DNA of 7,203 nt from Armatimonadota bacterium (lineage in GTDB: Bacteria > Sysuimicrobiota > Sysuimicrobiia > Sysuimicrobiales > Humicultoraceae). A model generated the notes under the pieces. The model did not search any database. It was not told where the DNA came from and saw nothing but the letters and a program-made list of their open reading frames with translations. The stretch spans positions 1-7,203 of the forward strand of contig JACQGZ010000342.1 of NCBI GenBank assembly GCA_016199305.1, in the 5' to 3' direction. Below are positions 5,880-7,203 of this stretch, in pieces. The position numbers and the translations under genes were made by a program. Each line of letters begins with the position of its first letter. Positions within the stretch are counted from its first letter, which is position 1.

Positions 5880-7203
5880 GGGTCTGACGACGCCGCGGCT
5901 TCATCCTTCCGGACGGCTTCGAGCAGGTGCAACACCCGATCGTACCGCCCGAAGGAGGGAATCAGGTAGACGCCCTGCGCGCGGGGACGGATCGCCGCCA
6001 GGAGCTCGGACGCCAGGCGGAGGCCGAGTTCCCGTCCGGCCTTGGCGTCCCGGAAGGCGGCCCGCAGCGGCGCCGGAATCACCATCCCCGGCACCTCGTT
6101 GTGCAGGAACTCCGCGTGCCGCAGTCCGTGCAGGGGCAGGACGCCGACCAACAGCGGGACGGGCAAACGCCCCGTGCGGTCGAGGACCCGGTCGAGGGTC
6201 TCCGGCTCGTAGATGGGCATCGTGCAGAGGAAGTCTGCGCCCGCCCGCAGTTTCTGCTCCAGCACCCGGAGTTCCCGGTCCAGGTCGCGCGCCCCCATGT
6301 TCAGCGCCGCCCCCACCAGGAACGTGGTGGCCTGCCCCAGGTCGTTGCCGGCCAGGTCGCGTCCCTGGTTGAACTCCTTGATCAGACGAATCAGCCCGGA
6401 GGGTGTGACATCCGAGACCGCGGTGGCCGTGGGATAGTCGCCCAACTGCGGCGGATCGCCGCGCAGGACCAGGATGTTGCGGATGGACAGGGCATGCAGC
6501 GCCAGCAGATCGGACTGCACGCGCACCAGGTTCCGGTCGCGGGTCGTGAAGTGCAGGATCGTCTCCAGGTGGGCGTCCGTCTGGATGCGCAGGCACATCG
6601 CCCAGGGGCTCATGCGCAGCCGCGCCATCGGATTGTCCGGCACATTGATCGCGTCGACGCCTGCCTGGCCGAGGAGCCGGCAGGCCTCCAGTTCCGGCCC
6701 CTCCTGCGTCCCGCGCGGCGGCGCGACCTCCACGGTGATGGTGAATCGCCTGCCCAGCCGGGAGGCCAGCGCCGTCGGCGGCGACGGCGGAGGGGCCGCG
6801 GGCGCGGGCATCGCCGGCACCGTCACCCGCAGGCGCGGCGGCGGGGGCGCCTCGACCGCGGCGAGGGCCTCGCGCATGGCCGCAATGTGCGCGGGGGTCG
6901 TCCCGCAGCAGCCCCCGACGATGGTCACCCCGAGTTCCACCATCCGCCGCGCGTGCTCGGCCATGTAGGCCGGGGTGGAGAAGTAGATGATCCGTCCGTC
7001 CACGTAGGAGGGGAAGCCGGCGTTGGGCATGGCCGAGAGCGGCGTGCGGCTGGTCAGGACCATCTGCTCCATCACCTGCAGGATCCCCTGGGAGCCGACG
7101 CTGCAGTTGGCGCCGATGACGTTTGCTCCCAGCTCCTCCAGGCGGGCCACGATCTCCGCGGGGGCGTGTCCCAACAGGGTCTTGCCCTCGTGGGTGAAGG
7201 TCA
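5876..7203 (-). CDS. Bifunctional homocysteine S-methyltransferase / 5,10-methylenetetrahydrofolate reductase, 5' end cut by window edge
   Basis: The protein joins two methionine-pathway activities: methyl transfer to homocysteine and flavin-dependent reduction of methylene-THF to methyl-THF. The C-terminal 441 residues are visible; fusions of this type are about 610 long, so roughly 170 N-terminal residues are missing. A TTG at 7174 is internal, because coding runs in frame to the edge (TFTHEGKTLLG). Numbering from the first full codon (7201): the methyltransferase part keeps the zinc ligands C33 (IGANCSVG) and C98-C99 (GGCCGTTP). A Pro/Ala-rich linker runs from about 118 to 145. The reductase barrel follows with catalytic E158 (VEVAPPRG), LRGDPP (246-251, D249), GAALN (297-301) and PSFGRYD near the end (415-421). 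The usual TQP motif reads TMP at 327-329, replacing a folate-binding glutamine. The stop overlaps the SRPBCC start by 4 bases. Confidence 0.95.
   Translation of the reverse strand, partial: TFTHEGKTLLGHAPAEIVARLEELGANVIGANCSVGSQGILQVMEQMVLTSRTPLSAMPNAGFPSYVDGRIIYFSTPAYMAEHARRMVELGVTIVGGCCGTTPAHIAAMREALAAVEAPPPPRLRVTVPAMPAPAAPPPSPPTALASRLGRRFTITVEVAPPRGTQEGPELEACRLLGQAGVDAINVPDNPMARLRMSPWAMCLRIQTDAHLETILHFTTRDRNLVRVQSDLLALHALSIRNILVLRGDPPQLGDYPTATAVSDVTPSGLIRLIKEFNQGRDLAGNDLGQATTFLVGAALNMGARDLDRELRVLEQKLRAGADFLCTMPIYEPETLDRVLDRTGRLPVPLLVGVLPLHGLRHAEFLHNEVPGMVIPAPLRAAFRDAKAGRELGLRLASELLAAIRPRAQGVYLIPSFGRYDRVLHLLEAVRKDEAAASSDP

Noticed and set aside
7172..7174. TTG at 7174 as the start of the homocysteine methyltransferase/MTHFR gene
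   Set aside because: The reading frame continues to the window edge with family-like sequence (TFTHEGKTLLG), and the first two-fifths of the methyltransferase domain would be missing otherwise. The TTG is an internal Leu codon.

Overview
This window comes from a GC-rich bacterium (about 70% G+C by eye). It carries eight protein-coding genes, all on the minus strand, packed almost end to end. I see no RNA genes, mobile elements, CRISPR arrays, phage genes or recognisable defence genes. The gene types are housekeeping: one-carbon/methionine metabolism, an Fe-S cluster carrier, aldehyde oxidation, deoxyribose-phosphate cleavage, aromatic amino-acid synthesis and an envelope protein. The fused homocysteine methyltransferase/methylenetetrahydrofolate reductase is typical of Firmicutes, Chloroflexi, Deinococcus-Thermus and related deep lineages. 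The secreted OstA/LptA-like protein argues for a cell with an outer membrane. Together these suggest a GC-rich, possibly diderm, deep-branching or uncultured lineage. That placement is inference and cannot be fixed from this window.

In the direction of transcription (right to left) the first block is: a homocysteine S-methyltransferase/MTHFR fusion cut by the right edge (5876-7203); an SRPBCC-fold protein with an arginine-rich tail (5124-5879); and a small DUF971 protein with two CxCxxC motifs (4780-5127). These three are joined by 4-base start/stop overlaps. A 90-base gap follows (4690-4779). It holds the only strong Shine-Dalgarno sequence in the window and is the only place with room for an internal promoter.

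The second block is: mrp/apbC (3586-4689), an aldehyde dehydrogenase (2099-3586), an OstA/LptA-like exported protein (1278-2099), deoC (563-1270) and aroE, cut by the left edge (1-566). Its junctions overlap by 1 or 4 bases, or leave a 7-base gap, so translational coupling is likely. Four of the seven visible starts are GTG.

Functional links: deoC releases acetaldehyde, which the aldehyde dehydrogenase in the same block could oxidise. DUF971 and Mrp sit side by side, and both domains occur in one polypeptide in the plant Fe-S carrier HCF101. The observation most worth following is that this Mrp has no CxxC cluster-binding motif (a single cysteine in 367 residues), while the adjacent DUF971 protein has six cysteines in two CxCxxC motifs. 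A second oddity is a methionine in the MTHFR domain where the family normally has the folate-binding glutamine. I found no convincing wholly new system. The Mrp/DUF971 pair is the best candidate for unusual biology.
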